Origin: Halothiobacillus sp.
Lineage (GTDB): Bacteria; Pseudomonadota; Gammaproteobacteria; Halothiobacillales; Halothiobacillaceae
Reading direction: 5' to 3'
Length of the DNA stretch: 64,000 bases
Assembly: GCA_024635755.1 (NCBI GenBank)
Contig: JAGXIF010000036.1
Span: 119,787 to 183,786 of the forward strand
Shown here piece after piece: positions 8,276 through 17,221 of this stretch. The notes under the pieces were generated by a model, which was given only the letters and a program-made list of their open reading frames with translations, was not told where the DNA came from and made no database searches. The stretch's first letter is position 1. Every line of letters starts with the position of its first letter. A program made the position numbers and the translations under genes.

Positions 8276-8541
8276 GTCCCGATACCGTCATTGATCTGAC
8301 TCGCCAGGCCCTGACGGTCATCCTGTACCTGGCCATGCCGATCCTGCTGACGGCGCTGGCCGTGGGGCTGCTAATCGGCATGTTCCAGGCGGCCACCCAG
8401 ATCAACGAGATGACCCTGAGTTTCATCCCCAAGATGATCGCGGTGGTAATCGCCATCCTCCTGGCGGCCCCCTGGATGCTGCAGATGATCGTTGATTTCA
8501 CCGAGCGGCTGTTTCACAACATCCCCTCGCTGATCTCGTAG
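8272..8541 (+). CDS. fliQ: Flagellar type III export gate protein FliQ
   Basis: An 89-residue protein with two transmembrane helices, the standard FliQ size. The start M-S-P-D-T-V-I-D-L-T-R-Q-A-L and the segment F-Q-A-A-T-Q-I-N-E-M-T-L are family hallmarks. FliQ wraps around the FliP/FliR helix to complete the export gate. The reading frame is open upstream to 8149, but those codons lie inside a MITE-like insertion and add nothing FliQ-like, so ATG 8272 is chosen. Translation may depend on GAGG in the element's end or on coupling to a leader ORF. Confidence 0.93.
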   Translation: MSPDTVIDLTRQALTVILYLAMPILLTALAVGLLIGMFQAATQINEMTLSFIPKMIAVVIAILLAAPWMLQMIVDFTERLFHNIPSLIS

Positions 8542-8550
8542 GGCCCGGCC

Positions 8551-9321
8551 TTGGAACTGGCCATCGACCAGATCCTCGGCTGGGCCGTGACCTACCTGTG
8601 GGTGCTGGTGCGCGTCGGCGCGATGCTGATGGTGGCACCGATCTTCGGCTCGCAGGCCCTGCCCATGCGGATTCGCCTGTTGATCGCGGTGGTGGTCACC
8701 CTGATCCTCACCCCGATGGTGCCCGAGATCCCCGCCGTCGATCCGCTCTCGATTGCCGGCCTTGCCATGATCGTCCAGCAGCTCCTGATCGGGGTGGCGA
8801 TGGGGTTCATTCTCACCCTGGTGCTCTCGGCGTTCATCATTGCCGGCGAGTCGATCGCCATGAGCATGGGGCTGGGCTTTGCCCAGACGGTCGATCCACA
8901 GAACGGCGTCAGCGTGCCGCTGGTCTCGCAGTTCCTCACCATCGTGGTCACCCTGCTGATGGTGACCATGAATGTGCCCGGGATGATCGTCAAGATGCTG
9001 GCGGACTCGTTCAGCATCCTGCCGATCTCGCCCATCGGCCTGACGCCGGAGGACTTTCGCGCCATCGTCTGGTTCGGCCAGCGGATGTACATCAACGCCG
9101 TGCTGGTCGCGCTGCCGATCGTCGCGACGTTGATGATGGTCAACCTCGCCATGGGCGTGATCACGCGGGCCGCGCCGCAGATGAACATCTTTTCCGTGGG
9201 CTTTCCGGCCACGCTCATGATCGGTTTCTTTCTGATGTTTCTCGCGGCCCCCCTGTGGTTCCCCAATTTGGAACAGTTCGTGCAAGAGGCGTTTGTCCTG
9301 ATCACGGAAATCCTGAGGTGA
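8551..9321 (+). CDS. fliR: Flagellar type III export gate protein FliR
   Basis: A 256-residue polytopic membrane protein of the FliR family, which joins FliP and FliQ in the export gate. The start is TTG at 8551: an in-frame stop (the fliQ stop codon) lies 12 bases upstream and the family's N-terminal helix is complete only from this codon. Typical segments include G-E-S-I-A-M-S-M-G-L-G-F-A and D-P-Q-N-G-V-S-V-P. The stop overlaps no gene but flhB begins four bases later. The weak start may keep FliR, needed in a single copy per gate, at low level; that is inference. Confidence 0.93.
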   Translation: MELAIDQILGWAVTYLWVLVRVGAMLMVAPIFGSQALPMRIRLLIAVVVTLILTPMVPEIPAVDPLSIAGLAMIVQQLLIGVAMGFILTLVLSAFIIAGESIAMSMGLGFAQTVDPQNGVSVPLVSQFLTIVVTLLMVTMNVPGMIVKMLADSFSILPISPIGLTPEDFRAIVWFGQRMYINAVLVALPIVATLMMVNLAMGVITRAAPQMNIFSVGFPATLMIGFFLMFLAAPLWFPNLEQFVQEAFVLITEILR

Positions 9322-9325
9322 GCCG

Positions 9326-10465
9326 GTGGCGGAAAACGAGAACGGTCAGGAGAAAACCGAAGAGCCGACCGAGAAACGATTACGCGATGCCCGCGAGAAG
9401 GGCCAGGTCGCACGTTCCCGCGAGCTCAACTCCTTTCTGTTGACGGTCGGCTCGGCCGTGGTGTTTCTGGTCTTCGGCGGCCAGATGCTGCTGGGGCTGG
9501 GCGAGGTGGTGCGCGAGTCGTTCATCATCCCTCGCGCCGATATCTACGACCAGGCGGCGATGTTCTCGCGCCTGGCCAATGCCTTCGCCGACGGCTTTCT
9601 CTCGTTCGTCCCGATCTTCTTCGCCACCGTGATTCTCGCCATCGTCGCGTCGATCTCGGTGGGTGGCTGGAACTTCTCCACTCAGGCAATGGCACCGAAG
9701 TTGTCCAAGATGAATCCCATCTCGGGGCTCAAGCGCATCTTCGGCGTCAAGGCGTTGATGGAACTGGGCAAAACCTTCGCCAAGTTCACCTTGATCACGG
9801 GGATCGGCATCGCGGTCTTCTTCACCTTCAAGGCGGAATTTCTCAGCCTGGGGTTGCAGCCGTTCGATTCGGCCCTGGCGCACGCGGGCTGGCTGGTTGG
9901 CTGGGGGTTCCTAGCGGTCTCGCTTGGACTGCTGCTGGTGGCATTCGTCGATGTGCCGTTCCAGGTCTGGCAGCACAACAAGCAGCAGCGTATGACCTTC
10001 CAGGAGGTCAGGGACGAGTTCAAGGACACCGAGGGGCGTCCGGAGATCAAGCAGCGCATTCGCCAGACGCAGATGCAGATGTCGCAGCGACGGATGATGG
10101 AGGCGGTGCCGGATGCCGACGTGGTGGTCACCAACCCCACCCACTTCGCGGTGGCGCTCAAGTACGACGCCGAGGGCGTGGGCGCCCCGATCGTGGTTGC
10201 CAAGGGGGTCGATGAGATGGCGCTCAATCTGCGCAAGATCGCCAAGGCCCACGACGTGACGCTGTTCGAGGCCCCGCCGCTGGCGCGGGCCCTCTACACC
10301 CACGTCGAGATCGACGAGGTAATCCCGGCGGCGCTGTACACCGCCGTGGCCCAGGTGCTGGCCTATGTCTACCAGGTGAGCGAGGCGGGCCGTGGCGCCG
10401 GCCCCATGCCGGGACGGCCCGAACCCGAGGTGCCGGACGACCTCGATGTACCGCCGCTGGACTGA
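9326..10465 (+). CDS. flhB: Flagellar export switch protein FlhB
   Basis: A 379-residue FlhB with GTG start. An N-terminal basic stretch (E-E-P-T-E-K-R-L-R-D-A-R-E-K-G-Q) precedes four transmembrane helices and a cytoplasmic domain. The autocleavage motif N-P-T-H is at residues 270-273, close to its E. coli position; cleavage there switches export from hook to filament substrates. The C-terminal tail is Pro/Gly-rich and longer than minimal FlhB. FliK, the partner that triggers the switch, is not encoded here. Confidence 0.96.
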   Translation: MAENENGQEKTEEPTEKRLRDAREKGQVARSRELNSFLLTVGSAVVFLVFGGQMLLGLGEVVRESFIIPRADIYDQAAMFSRLANAFADGFLSFVPIFFATVILAIVASISVGGWNFSTQAMAPKLSKMNPISGLKRIFGVKALMELGKTFAKFTLITGIGIAVFFTFKAEFLSLGLQPFDSALAHAGWLVGWGFLAVSLGLLLVAFVDVPFQVWQHNKQQRMTFQEVRDEFKDTEGRPEIKQRIRQTQMQMSQRRMMEAVPDADVVVTNPTHFAVALKYDAEGVGAPIVVAKGVDEMALNLRKIAKAHDVTLFEAPPLARALYTHVEIDEVIPAALYTAVAQVLAYVYQVSEAGRGAGPMPGRPEPEVPDDLDVPPLD

Positions 10466-10507
10466 TCACGCGAACCGTAAACGCATGCTCGAGAAGATCG
10501 ATTGCCA

Positions 10508-12622
10508 ATGAAACCCGACCTGAACAACTTCAGTCTCGCCCGGATGGGGCAGGGCCTGCGCCAGTACCGCGGCGAAGGTATCGGCCCGCCGATCATGGTC
10601 GTCATGTTGCTGGCGATGGTGATCGTACCGTTGCCGCCCTTGGGCCTGGATGCCCTGTTCACCTTCAATATCACGCTGTCGCTGATCATCCTGATGGTGG
10701 TGGTCTACGTGGGCCGCCCGCTGGACTTCGCCATCTTTCCGACCGTCATCCTGATCGCCACCCTGCTGCGCCTGGCGCTGAATGTGGCCTCGACCCGGGT
10801 GGTCCTGCTCAATGGTCACGAGGGGCCGGGCGCGGCGGGCAATGTCATCGAGGCCTTCGGCAACTTCGTCATCGGCGGCAACTATGCCGTGGGCCTGGTG
10901 GTGTTTATCATCCTGATGGTGATCAACTTCGTGGTGATCACCAAGGGCGCGGGGCGCGTTTCCGAGGTCTCGGCCCGCTTTACTCTCGATTCGCTGCCCG
11001 GCAAGCAGATGGCGATCGACGCGGACCTCAATGCCGGCGTGCTTAACCAGGAGCAGGCCCGTGCCCGCCGCGAGGAGATCGCCTCCGAGGCGGATTTCTA
11101 CGGCTCGATGGACGGTGCCTCCAAGTTCGTCCGCGGCGATGCCATCGCCGGGATCCTGATCGTGTTCATCAACGTCATCGGTGGTCTGCTGATCGGTGTG
11201 GCCCAGCACGGCATGCCCTTCAGCAGCGCGGCCGAGACCTACGTGCTGCTGACCATCGGCGACGGGCTGGTCGCGACGATTCCTTCCCTGCTGATTTCCA
11301 CCGCCACGGCGATCATCGTCACCCGCGTGACCACCTCTCAGGACATGGGTAAGCAGGTCAAGATGCAGATGTTCTCCGACCCGCGGGTGTTGGGGATTGC
11401 CGCCGGCCTTATGGCGGGGCTGGGCATCGTGCCGGGCATGCCCAACCTGGCCTTCCTGACGCTGGCGGGCCTCGCCGGTGGCGGGGCCTATCTGATCTCG
11501 CGGCGCAATGCGGCAGAAGTGGCCGAGCAGGCAGCCGCCGAGGCCGCGCCGGCCGAAGCCAAGCCCGAGGTCAAGGAGCTGACTTGGGACGACGTGCCGC
11601 CGGTGGACCTGATCGGTCTGGAGGTGGGCTACGGCCTGATCCCGCTGGTCGACCGCAACCAGGGCGGCCAGTTGATGCCGCGGATCAAGGGCGTGCGCAA
11701 GAAGCTTTCGCAGGATCTGGGTTTTCTTGTCTCCACGGTCCACATCCGCGACAACCTCGACCTCAAGCCCAACGAGTACCGCATCAGCCTCAACGGCGTG
11801 CCCATCGGCACCGCCGAGATCTTTGCCGACCGCGACATGGCCATCAACCCGGGTCAGGTCTCCGGCGATATCAAGGGCATCGAGACCACCGACCCGGCCT
11901 TCGGTCTGAAGGCCTACTGGATCGATCGTGGCCAGAAGGAAGAGGCCCAGGCCCTGGGTTACACCGTGGTCGATCCGGCCACCGTGGTCGCCACGCACCT
12001 GTCGCAGATCCTGGGCGATAACGCCGCCGACCTGTTCGGTTACGAGCAGGCACAGCAGCTGCTCGACACACTCAAGCAGAATTCGCCCAAGCTGGTCGAG
12101 GACCTGGTGCCCAAGACCCTGCCCATGACCACCATCGTCGAGGTGCTCGGGCAACTGCTGTCCGAGCGCATTCCGATCCGCGATATCCGCACGATTGCCG
12201 AAACCTTGACGATTCAGGGTCAGCGCACCCAGGACGTCACGGAATTGACAGAGAGCGTGCGCATGGCGCTCGGGCGGATGATTGTTCAGCACATCAACGG
12301 GTTGGCGCCGATCGTGCCGGTGATCACGCTTGATCCTCAGTTGGAACAGCTCTTGCTTAATAGTACCCAGCGCGGGAATCAGGCCCCCGGTATCGAGCCC
12401 GGTCTGGCCGAACGGCTGCACAAGTCGCTTCGGGATGCGGCCGAGCGTCAGGAGCAGAGTGGCAAGCCGGCCATCCTCCTGGTGGCTCCCCAGATTCGAA
12501 CCTGGCTCTCGCGCATGGTCCGGCATTCGATCCCGACGCTCAGCGTGCTGAGTTACCACGAGATCCCGGACAACAAAGAAATACGTGTGGTGGCGAGTGT
12601 CGGCAACCAGAACGATGGCTGA
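10508..12622 (+). CDS. flhA: Flagellar export gate protein FlhA
   Basis: A 704-residue FlhA: about eight transmembrane helices in the first half, the conserved FHIPEP-region segment around A-R-F-T-L-D-S-L-P-G-K-Q-M-A-I-D, and a large cytoplasmic domain that forms a nonameric ring and receives chaperone-substrate complexes. ATG 10508 is preferred to TTG 10502; GAGAAG lies upstream. Length matches the family. It follows flhB by about 40 bases and precedes flhF. Confidence 0.96.
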   Translation: MKPDLNNFSLARMGQGLRQYRGEGIGPPIMVVMLLAMVIVPLPPLGLDALFTFNITLSLIILMVVVYVGRPLDFAIFPTVILIATLLRLALNVASTRVVLLNGHEGPGAAGNVIEAFGNFVIGGNYAVGLVVFIILMVINFVVITKGAGRVSEVSARFTLDSLPGKQMAIDADLNAGVLNQEQARARREEIASEADFYGSMDGASKFVRGDAIAGILIVFINVIGGLLIGVAQHGMPFSSAAETYVLLTIGDGLVATIPSLLISTATAIIVTRVTTSQDMGKQVKMQMFSDPRVLGIAAGLMAGLGIVPGMPNLAFLTLAGLAGGGAYLISRRNAAEVAEQAAAEAAPAEAKPEVKELTWDDVPPVDLIGLEVGYGLIPLVDRNQGGQLMPRIKGVRKKLSQDLGFLVSTVHIRDNLDLKPNEYRISLNGVPIGTAEIFADRDMAINPGQVSGDIKGIETTDPAFGLKAYWIDRGQKEEAQALGYTVVDPATVVATHLSQILGDNAADLFGYEQAQQLLDTLKQNSPKLVEDLVPKTLPMTTIVEVLGQLLSERIPIRDIRTIAETLTIQGQRTQDVTELTESVRMALGRMIVQHINGLAPIVPVITLDPQLEQLLLNSTQRGNQAPGIEPGLAERLHKSLRDAAERQEQSGKPAILLVAPQIRTWLSRMVRHSIPTLSVLSYHEIPDNKEIRVVASVGNQNDG

Positions 12623-12667
12623 CGACTCGACCGGCAAACCCCAACGCAGATCAGGGTCTGGTGAAAC

Positions 12668-14221
12668 ATGAAGATAAAGCGAATCATCGCCAGTGACATG
12701 CGCGAGGCCATGCGCCAGGTGCGGCGCGTGTTCGGTGACGATGCCGTCATCCTTTCCAACAAGCCGGTTGCCGGCGGCGTGGAGGTGATCGCCGCCATGG
12801 ACTTCGACGAGAAAGCGATCCAGCTGGCCGCCGCCCAGCAGTCGGCGAGCCGGATTGCCGGCGGCTCGTCGGCACAGCAGGACCCGCCAGGCACGGCGGC
12901 ACGTCGCAACGAAGGCGGCGCCAAGTCGGCGCCGGTGGAGACAGCCGCGGCGAACTCGGCATTCGAGCAGACCTCGCCGCCGCGGACCACCGCCGAGATG
13001 CTTGCCGAACGGTCGCAGAAGACCGAGCCACAAAAAGCCGAGGCGCACACACCCGCAGCGTCTGACGCTCCGGCCGAGTCAGCGATTGACGAGGAATCGC
13101 GTGGTGAGGAGCCGGGCGAATCGGAGGAGGATCGGCTCGCCTTTTCCGAGGCCCTGGCCGCCTTGGGCGAAAATGGGCCAGCTTCCGGCGAGGCGCAGGA
13201 ACAGCCGGCGAAGGCGCGCAAGCCCGCTGCCCCCTCGAACTGGGACTGGCTGGTCGACGATCAGGATGCTGCACAAGGACAGCTGTCGACGTTGACTGAG
13301 GAGGTCGCCCAGTTGCGCGACCTGTTCGAGCGGCAGCTGTCGGTCATGGAGTGGCACCGGTTCAGCCAGGCGCATCCCGCCGAAGTGGCGACGGTTCAAC
13401 GCCTGCAGGGGTTGGGCTTGCCCTCCGGTCTGGCGCGCGAACTGGGCCGCAAGGCAGTGGAGGCCCAGCCCGAGCGTGCCTTCGTCGAGGCCCTGCGGAT
13501 GCTTGGCGAGCAATTGGAAAGCGAGGCGGCTGACCCGGTCGAGGCCGGCGGGGTCTATGCCTTTGTCGGTCCCACCGGTGTGGGCAAGACCACTACCCTG
13601 GCCAAGCTCGCCGCCCGGGCGGTGCTGCATCGCGGCCGCGACAGCGTGGCACTGATCAGCACCGACCGTTTCCGTATCGGCGCCCAGGAGCAGTTGCGCA
13701 ATTACGCGCGTATCCTTAATGTGCCGTTGCACATCGCGCGGGACGAGGCCCATCTGGCCCAGTTGCTGGATGCCGTGTCCGATCGCCACCTCGTGCTGAT
13801 CGACACCTCCGGCATGTCGCAGCGCGATTTCCGCATGATGCAAAAGCTCGAGGCCCTGATGGGCGCGGGTGCGGCGGTCAAGCTGCTGCTGGTGCTGTCG
13901 GCCAATGCCCAGTACCCGGCGCTCGAGGACGTCAAGCAGCGTTTCGCCGGCCTGCCCCTGCACGGCGCCGTACTGACAAAGCTCGACGAGACCGTGCTGC
14001 TCGGCGGCGGGCTGGCCGCCCTCGTGCGACCGCTCGCCGGTACCGACGGCGAGCCGCGGCGACTGCCACTGATCTGCGCGGGCGTGGGGCAACGGGTGCC
14101 CGAGGACCTGTGGTTCCCTCAGGCCGCCGACCTGATCAAGCAGGCCCTGGAAATGGGGCAGTCGCAACTCGAACAAACCGACCGGGATGATCCGCTGTGG
14201 ATGCTCAAGCAAGCAGGATGA
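12668..14221 (+). CDS. flhF: Flagellar placement GTPase FlhF
   Basis: A 517-residue SRP-family GTPase. FlhF marks the cell pole and recruits early basal-body proteins. A basic N-terminal domain (1-60) is followed by an unusually long Ala/Glu/Pro-rich linker (about 60-200), then the NG domain. The P-loop G-P-T-G-V-G-K-T is at 301-308, with S-T-D-R-F-R-I-G and D-T-S-G further on. FlhF with FleN is typical of polar flagella, so it argues for a polarly flagellated host. The stop codon overlaps the fleN start (ATGA). Confidence 0.95.
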   Translation: MKIKRIIASDMREAMRQVRRVFGDDAVILSNKPVAGGVEVIAAMDFDEKAIQLAAAQQSASRIAGGSSAQQDPPGTAARRNEGGAKSAPVETAAANSAFEQTSPPRTTAEMLAERSQKTEPQKAEAHTPAASDAPAESAIDEESRGEEPGESEEDRLAFSEALAALGENGPASGEAQEQPAKARKPAAPSNWDWLVDDQDAAQGQLSTLTEEVAQLRDLFERQLSVMEWHRFSQAHPAEVATVQRLQGLGLPSGLARELGRKAVEAQPERAFVEALRMLGEQLESEAADPVEAGGVYAFVGPTGVGKTTTLAKLAARAVLHRGRDSVALISTDRFRIGAQEQLRNYARILNVPLHIARDEAHLAQLLDAVSDRHLVLIDTSGMSQRDFRMMQKLEALMGAGAAVKLLLVLSANAQYPALEDVKQRFAGLPLHGAVLTKLDETVLLGGGLAALVRPLAGTDGEPRRLPLICAGVGQRVPEDLWFPQAADLIKQALEMGQSQLEQTDRDDPLWMLKQAG

Positions 14222-15108
14222 CGACGCATTTGCCCGGGGGGCATGACCAGGCAGCCGGCGCCCGCCAGGCGGTGGCCAATCGCCCGGTGAGGGTGATTGC
14301 CGTGACCAGCGGCAAGGGCGGCGTGGGCAAGACCAATGTATCCGTGAACCTGGCCGTGTCCCTGGCCCGCAGTGGCGAGAGGGTGGTGTTGATGGACGCC
14401 GACCTCGGGTTGGGCAACGTGGACGTGTTGCTTGGTCTACAGTCACGCGGCAATTTGTCCCACGTGCTGTCCGGCGAGGCCACGCTTGACGAGATCATGC
14501 TGGAGGGGCCGGAAAGCATCGGCATCCTGCCCGCGGCCAGTGGCGTGGAGCACATGGCCAGCCTGACCCCGGCGGAAAATGCCGGCCTGATCGCGGCGTT
14601 CTCCGAGATGCAGTGGCCGGTGGATACCCTGATCGTCGATTCGGCAGCCGGTATCGCCGACTCGGTGGTGCGGTTTGCCCAGGCCGCCAGCGAGGTGGTC
14701 GTGGTGGTCTGCGACGAGCCGGCCTCGATCACCGACGCCTACGCGGTCATCAAGGTGCTTTCCCGTGATCACGACGTGACGCGCTTTCACGTGGTCGCCA
14801 ACATGGTGCGCGATGCCGCCGAAGGGCGGCGGCTGTTCGAGAAGCTGGCGGTGGCCTCCAAGCGCTTTCTCGACGTGACGCTGACGCACATGGGCTCGGT
14901 GCCCTTCGACGACTACCTGCGGCGCGCGGTGCAACGTCAGAAGACGGTCGTCGGTCTCTACGGCGGGGCCAAGTCCACCCGCGCGTTCACCGCCATGGCC
15001 GACCGGGTCCACCACTGGCCCCAGCCGCGCGGGCCCGAGGGGCAGTTGCAGTTTTTCGTCGAACGGTTGGTCAATAACGCCGATCTGGATCCCGAGAATT
15101 TGCTATGA
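14218..15108 (+). CDS. fleN: Flagellar number regulator FleN/FlhG, MinD-like ATPase
   Basis: A 296-residue MinD/ParA-type ATPase that limits the number of polar flagella; in Pseudomonas it restrains the master activator FleQ. The deviant Walker A motif G-K-G-G-V-G-K-T is at 32-39, followed by D-A-D-L-G-L-G-N-V-D and the Walker B-like I-V-D-S-A-A-G-I. The ATG overlaps the flhF stop. Its own stop overlaps the fliA start, so FlhF, FleN and FliA are translated as a coupled set. Confidence 0.94.
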   Translation: MTTHLPGGHDQAAGARQAVANRPVRVIAVTSGKGGVGKTNVSVNLAVSLARSGERVVLMDADLGLGNVDVLLGLQSRGNLSHVLSGEATLDEIMLEGPESIGILPAASGVEHMASLTPAENAGLIAAFSEMQWPVDTLIVDSAAGIADSVVRFAQAASEVVVVVCDEPASITDAYAVIKVLSRDHDVTRFHVVANMVRDAAEGRRLFEKLAVASKRFLDVTLTHMGSVPFDDYLRRAVQRQKTVVGLYGGAKSTRAFTAMADRVHHWPQPRGPEGQLQFFVERLVNNADLDPENLL

Positions 15109-15827
15109 ACGCACGCGCCATGTACCAGAACGTGCAGGCCGGATCGACCGAGGCGCTCATTGCCCGGCACGCCGATCTGGTCAAGCGGGTAGCCTTCCAC
15201 CTGTTGAGCCGGCTGCCGTCCCACGTCCAGGCCGAGGATCTGATCCAGGCCGGCATGGTGGGGCTGCTCGATGCCGCCCGCCTGTTTGATGGCGAAAAGG
15301 GGGCTTCCTTCGAGACCTACGCCGGTCTGCGCATCCGTGGCGCCATGCTCGACGAGGTGCGTCGCAACGACTGGGCGCCCCGATCGGTGTATCGTCGTCA
15401 ACGCGAAATCGGCCAGACCGTCGCCGCGATCGAGGCCGAAACCGGCCGTGAGGCGCGCGACGCGGAGGTGTGCGAGCGCATGGGAATCACTCTCGACGAG
15501 TACCATGCCGCGCTGAGCGACTCCTCGAACGTGCACGTGACCTCCCTGGACCACGGCGGGGATCAGGAGGATGAAACCTTCGACGTCGCCGATCACGGAA
15601 GCCGCCGTCCGGATGAGGAACTCGCCGAGAACCATTTCCAGCAGGATCTCGCCGCGCGCATCGACGAGCTTCCCGAGCGGGAGCGGCTGGTGATGTCGCT
15701 GTATTATGTCGAGGAACTCAACCAGAAAGAGATCGGCGCGGTACTCGGCGTGAGCGAATCGCGGGTCTGCCAGATCCACAACAAGGCGATCATGCGTCTG
15801 AAGATGGCGATGAACGCCTGGCAATGA
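15105..15827 (+). CDS. fliA: Flagellar sigma factor FliA (sigma-28)
   Basis: A 240-residue class 3 flagellar sigma factor with regions 2, 3 and 4. Region 2 includes A-E-D-L-I-Q-A-G-M-V-G-L-L-D-A; the C-terminus carries the helix-turn-helix L-N-Q-K-E-I-G-A-V-L-G-V-S-E-S-R-V. Lacking region 1, it matches FliA rather than RpoD or RpoS. It is held by FlgM until hook completion. A good candidate target promoter lies right after it, before cheY at 15846-15872. Confidence 0.96.
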   Translation: MNARAMYQNVQAGSTEALIARHADLVKRVAFHLLSRLPSHVQAEDLIQAGMVGLLDAARLFDGEKGASFETYAGLRIRGAMLDEVRRNDWAPRSVYRRQREIGQTVAAIEAETGREARDAEVCERMGITLDEYHAALSDSSNVHVTSLDHGGDQEDETFDVADHGSRRPDEELAENHFQQDLAARIDELPERERLVMSLYYVEELNQKEIGAVLGVSESRVCQIHNKAIMRLKMAMNAWQ

Positions 15828-15845
15828 TCCCTCGGCGGACCGGGC

Positions 15846-15872
15846 TCAATCTTTTCCCGCCGCGGCCGATAG
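15846..15872 (+). promoter_or_regulatory. Sigma-28 (FliA) type promoter before cheY
   Basis: TCAATCTT - 11 bases - GCCGATAG, close to the E. coli FliA consensus TAAAGTTT-N11-GCCGATAA with exact spacing. It lies in the 112-bp gap between fliA and cheY; transcription would begin near 15880 and leave a leader of about 60 bases. It would place cheYZAB-parCP-cheW under late flagellar control. Confidence 0.72.
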
Positions 15873-15939
15873 ATTGGAATACCGAATTTTTGAACAAGGC
15901 AACATGCCTGGCACTGACACATAAAATCCAGGGGCGAAA

Positions 15940-16326
15940 ATGGACCGAAACATGAAGATCCTCGTGGTGGATGACTTCTCCACGATGCGCCGGATCATCA
16001 AGAACCTGCTCAAGGAACTTGGTTTCACCAATCTCGAGGAGGCCGACGACGGTCAGACGGCCTTGCCGCTGCTTCGTCAGGGCAATTTCGACTTCCTGAT
16101 TACCGATTGGAACATGCCCGGAATGAGCGGTATCGACCTGCTGCGGGCGGTGCGTGCCGACGACAGTTTGGCGACCCTGCCGGTCTTGATGGTGACGGCC
16201 GAGGCCAAGCGCGAGCAGATCATCCTGGCGGCCCAGGAAGGCGTCAACGGCTACATCGTCAAGCCCTTCAACGGGGCGACCCTCAAGGGAAAGATCGAGA
16301 AGATCTTCGAACGGGTCGAGTCCTAA
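15940..16326 (+). CDS. cheY: Chemotaxis response regulator CheY
   Basis: A 128-residue single-domain receiver. The acid pocket Asp11-Asp12, phospho-acceptor Asp56 (T-D-W-N-M-P), Thr86, Tyr105 and Lys108 are all in place. Phosphorylated CheY binds the N-terminal peptide of FliM to reverse the motor. A sigma-28-type promoter precedes it. cheZ begins nine bases after the stop. Confidence 0.97.
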   Translation: MDRNMKILVVDDFSTMRRIIKNLLKELGFTNLEEADDGQTALPLLRQGNFDFLITDWNMPGMSGIDLLRAVRADDSLATLPVLMVTAEAKREQIILAAQEGVNGYIVKPFNGATLKGKIEKIFERVES

Positions 16327-16335
16327 GGCGGCGGC

Positions 16336-17094
16336 ATGAGCGAAGAATCACAAGAATTCCAGCCGCTCGTTGACCGCGAGAAACGCCTTGCCGATGCCCG
16401 CGCCCTGGTCGACGCGATCGAAAACGAAGATGTCGGCCGGGAGGCGGCCCTGATCGGCGAACTCACTGCCGCCTATTCCGGCAACATCTTCGATGAGGTC
16501 GGACGCATGACCCGCGAGGTGCACGACACCCTGCGGAGTTTCGCCGAGGACGAGCGCCTGGGGGCATTCACCCAAGAGGAGATGCCGGACGCGCGCGATC
16601 GTCTGCACTACGTGATCACCCTCACCGAGCAGGCGGCGACTCGGACCTTGTCGATCACCGAAGAGGCCACGCCGATCGCCGATCAGATCGTCGATCGCTC
16701 GCAGCGGCTCAAAGACGAGCTGGCTAAAGTCGTCGCCAGTGAGGCCGATAATCCCAGACTGGGAAGCGTGGTGGACTCGATGGCCCGTTACCTGGACTCG
16801 ACCACCCATCGCGGCGAGCAGCTCAAGGCGCAGCTGACGGAAGTCATGATGGCCCAGGAGTTTCAGGATCTTTCCGGGCAGTTGCTGATGCGCGTCATCG
16901 ATCTGCTGGAACAGTTGGAAGACAAGCTGGTCGGCCTGCTGCAGATCACCGCCCCGGTGCGTGAGGCCAACGCCCCGGACAGGCAGGCCGAGCGGGCGGA
17001 AGACGGTGTCGGGCCGCAGCTCCCGAACGCCAGCGACAACGTGGTCAAGAATCAGGACGATGTCGACGACCTGCTGGAAAGCCTGGGCTTTTGA
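16336..17094 (+). CDS. cheZ: CheY-P phosphatase CheZ
   Basis: A 252-residue, largely helical protein. The active-site segment D-L-S-G-Q has the catalytic Gln at 182, which positions water for dephosphorylating CheY-P. The C-terminus D-D-V-D-D-L-L-E-S-L-G-F is the conserved CheY-tethering peptide. It is longer than E. coli CheZ (214), mainly by an N-terminal acidic extension. It sits between cheY and cheA as in pseudomonads. Confidence 0.94.
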   Translation: MSEESQEFQPLVDREKRLADARALVDAIENEDVGREAALIGELTAAYSGNIFDEVGRMTREVHDTLRSFAEDERLGAFTQEEMPDARDRLHYVITLTEQAATRTLSITEEATPIADQIVDRSQRLKDELAKVVASEADNPRLGSVVDSMARYLDSTTHRGEQLKAQLTEVMMAQEFQDLSGQLLMRVIDLLEQLEDKLVGLLQITAPVREANAPDRQAERAEDGVGPQLPNASDNVVKNQDDVDDLLESLGF

Positions 17095-17221
17095 TCCCTG
17101 TTTCTTGACCAGAGGGTCGCCATCCGCGAGAGCGGGTGTTCCGCCGAGCGGCAAGGCAGCAAACACCGTGACCAATACCGATAGCCGGCATTGGGTGGCA
17201 CAGAGCGATTGAGAGGCAAGC

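Larger units (their letters stand above)
8124..8276. mobile_element. MITE-like element inserted at the fliQ start codon, with target duplication
   Basis: A non-coding element of about 140 bp separates fliP and fliQ, which otherwise abut. Its ends are perfect 12-bp inverted repeats, CACCTCGAAAAA at 8133-8144 and TTTTTCGAGGTG at 8257-8268; weaker complementarity extends each arm to about 34 bp. The element is flanked by the direct repeat CCATGAG (8124-8130 and 8270-8276), which reads as a target-site duplication of 5-7 bp that includes the fliQ start codon. Removing one copy plus the element restores GGAGG-N5-ATGAG directly after fliP. No transposase is encoded. No second copy was noticed in the window. 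Confidence 0.72.

Noticed and set aside
15909..15924. TGGCACTGACACATAA before cheY as a sigma-54 promoter
   Set aside because: The -24 block is good but there is no GC doublet at -12; the sigma-28 site upstream explains the gene better.
17177..17211. ACCGATAG (sigma-28-like) and TGGCACAGAG (sigma-54-like) before cheA
   Set aside because: The nearest -35 (CAAA) is two bases too close for sigma-28, and the second site has no -12 GC. cheA can be read from the cheY promoter.
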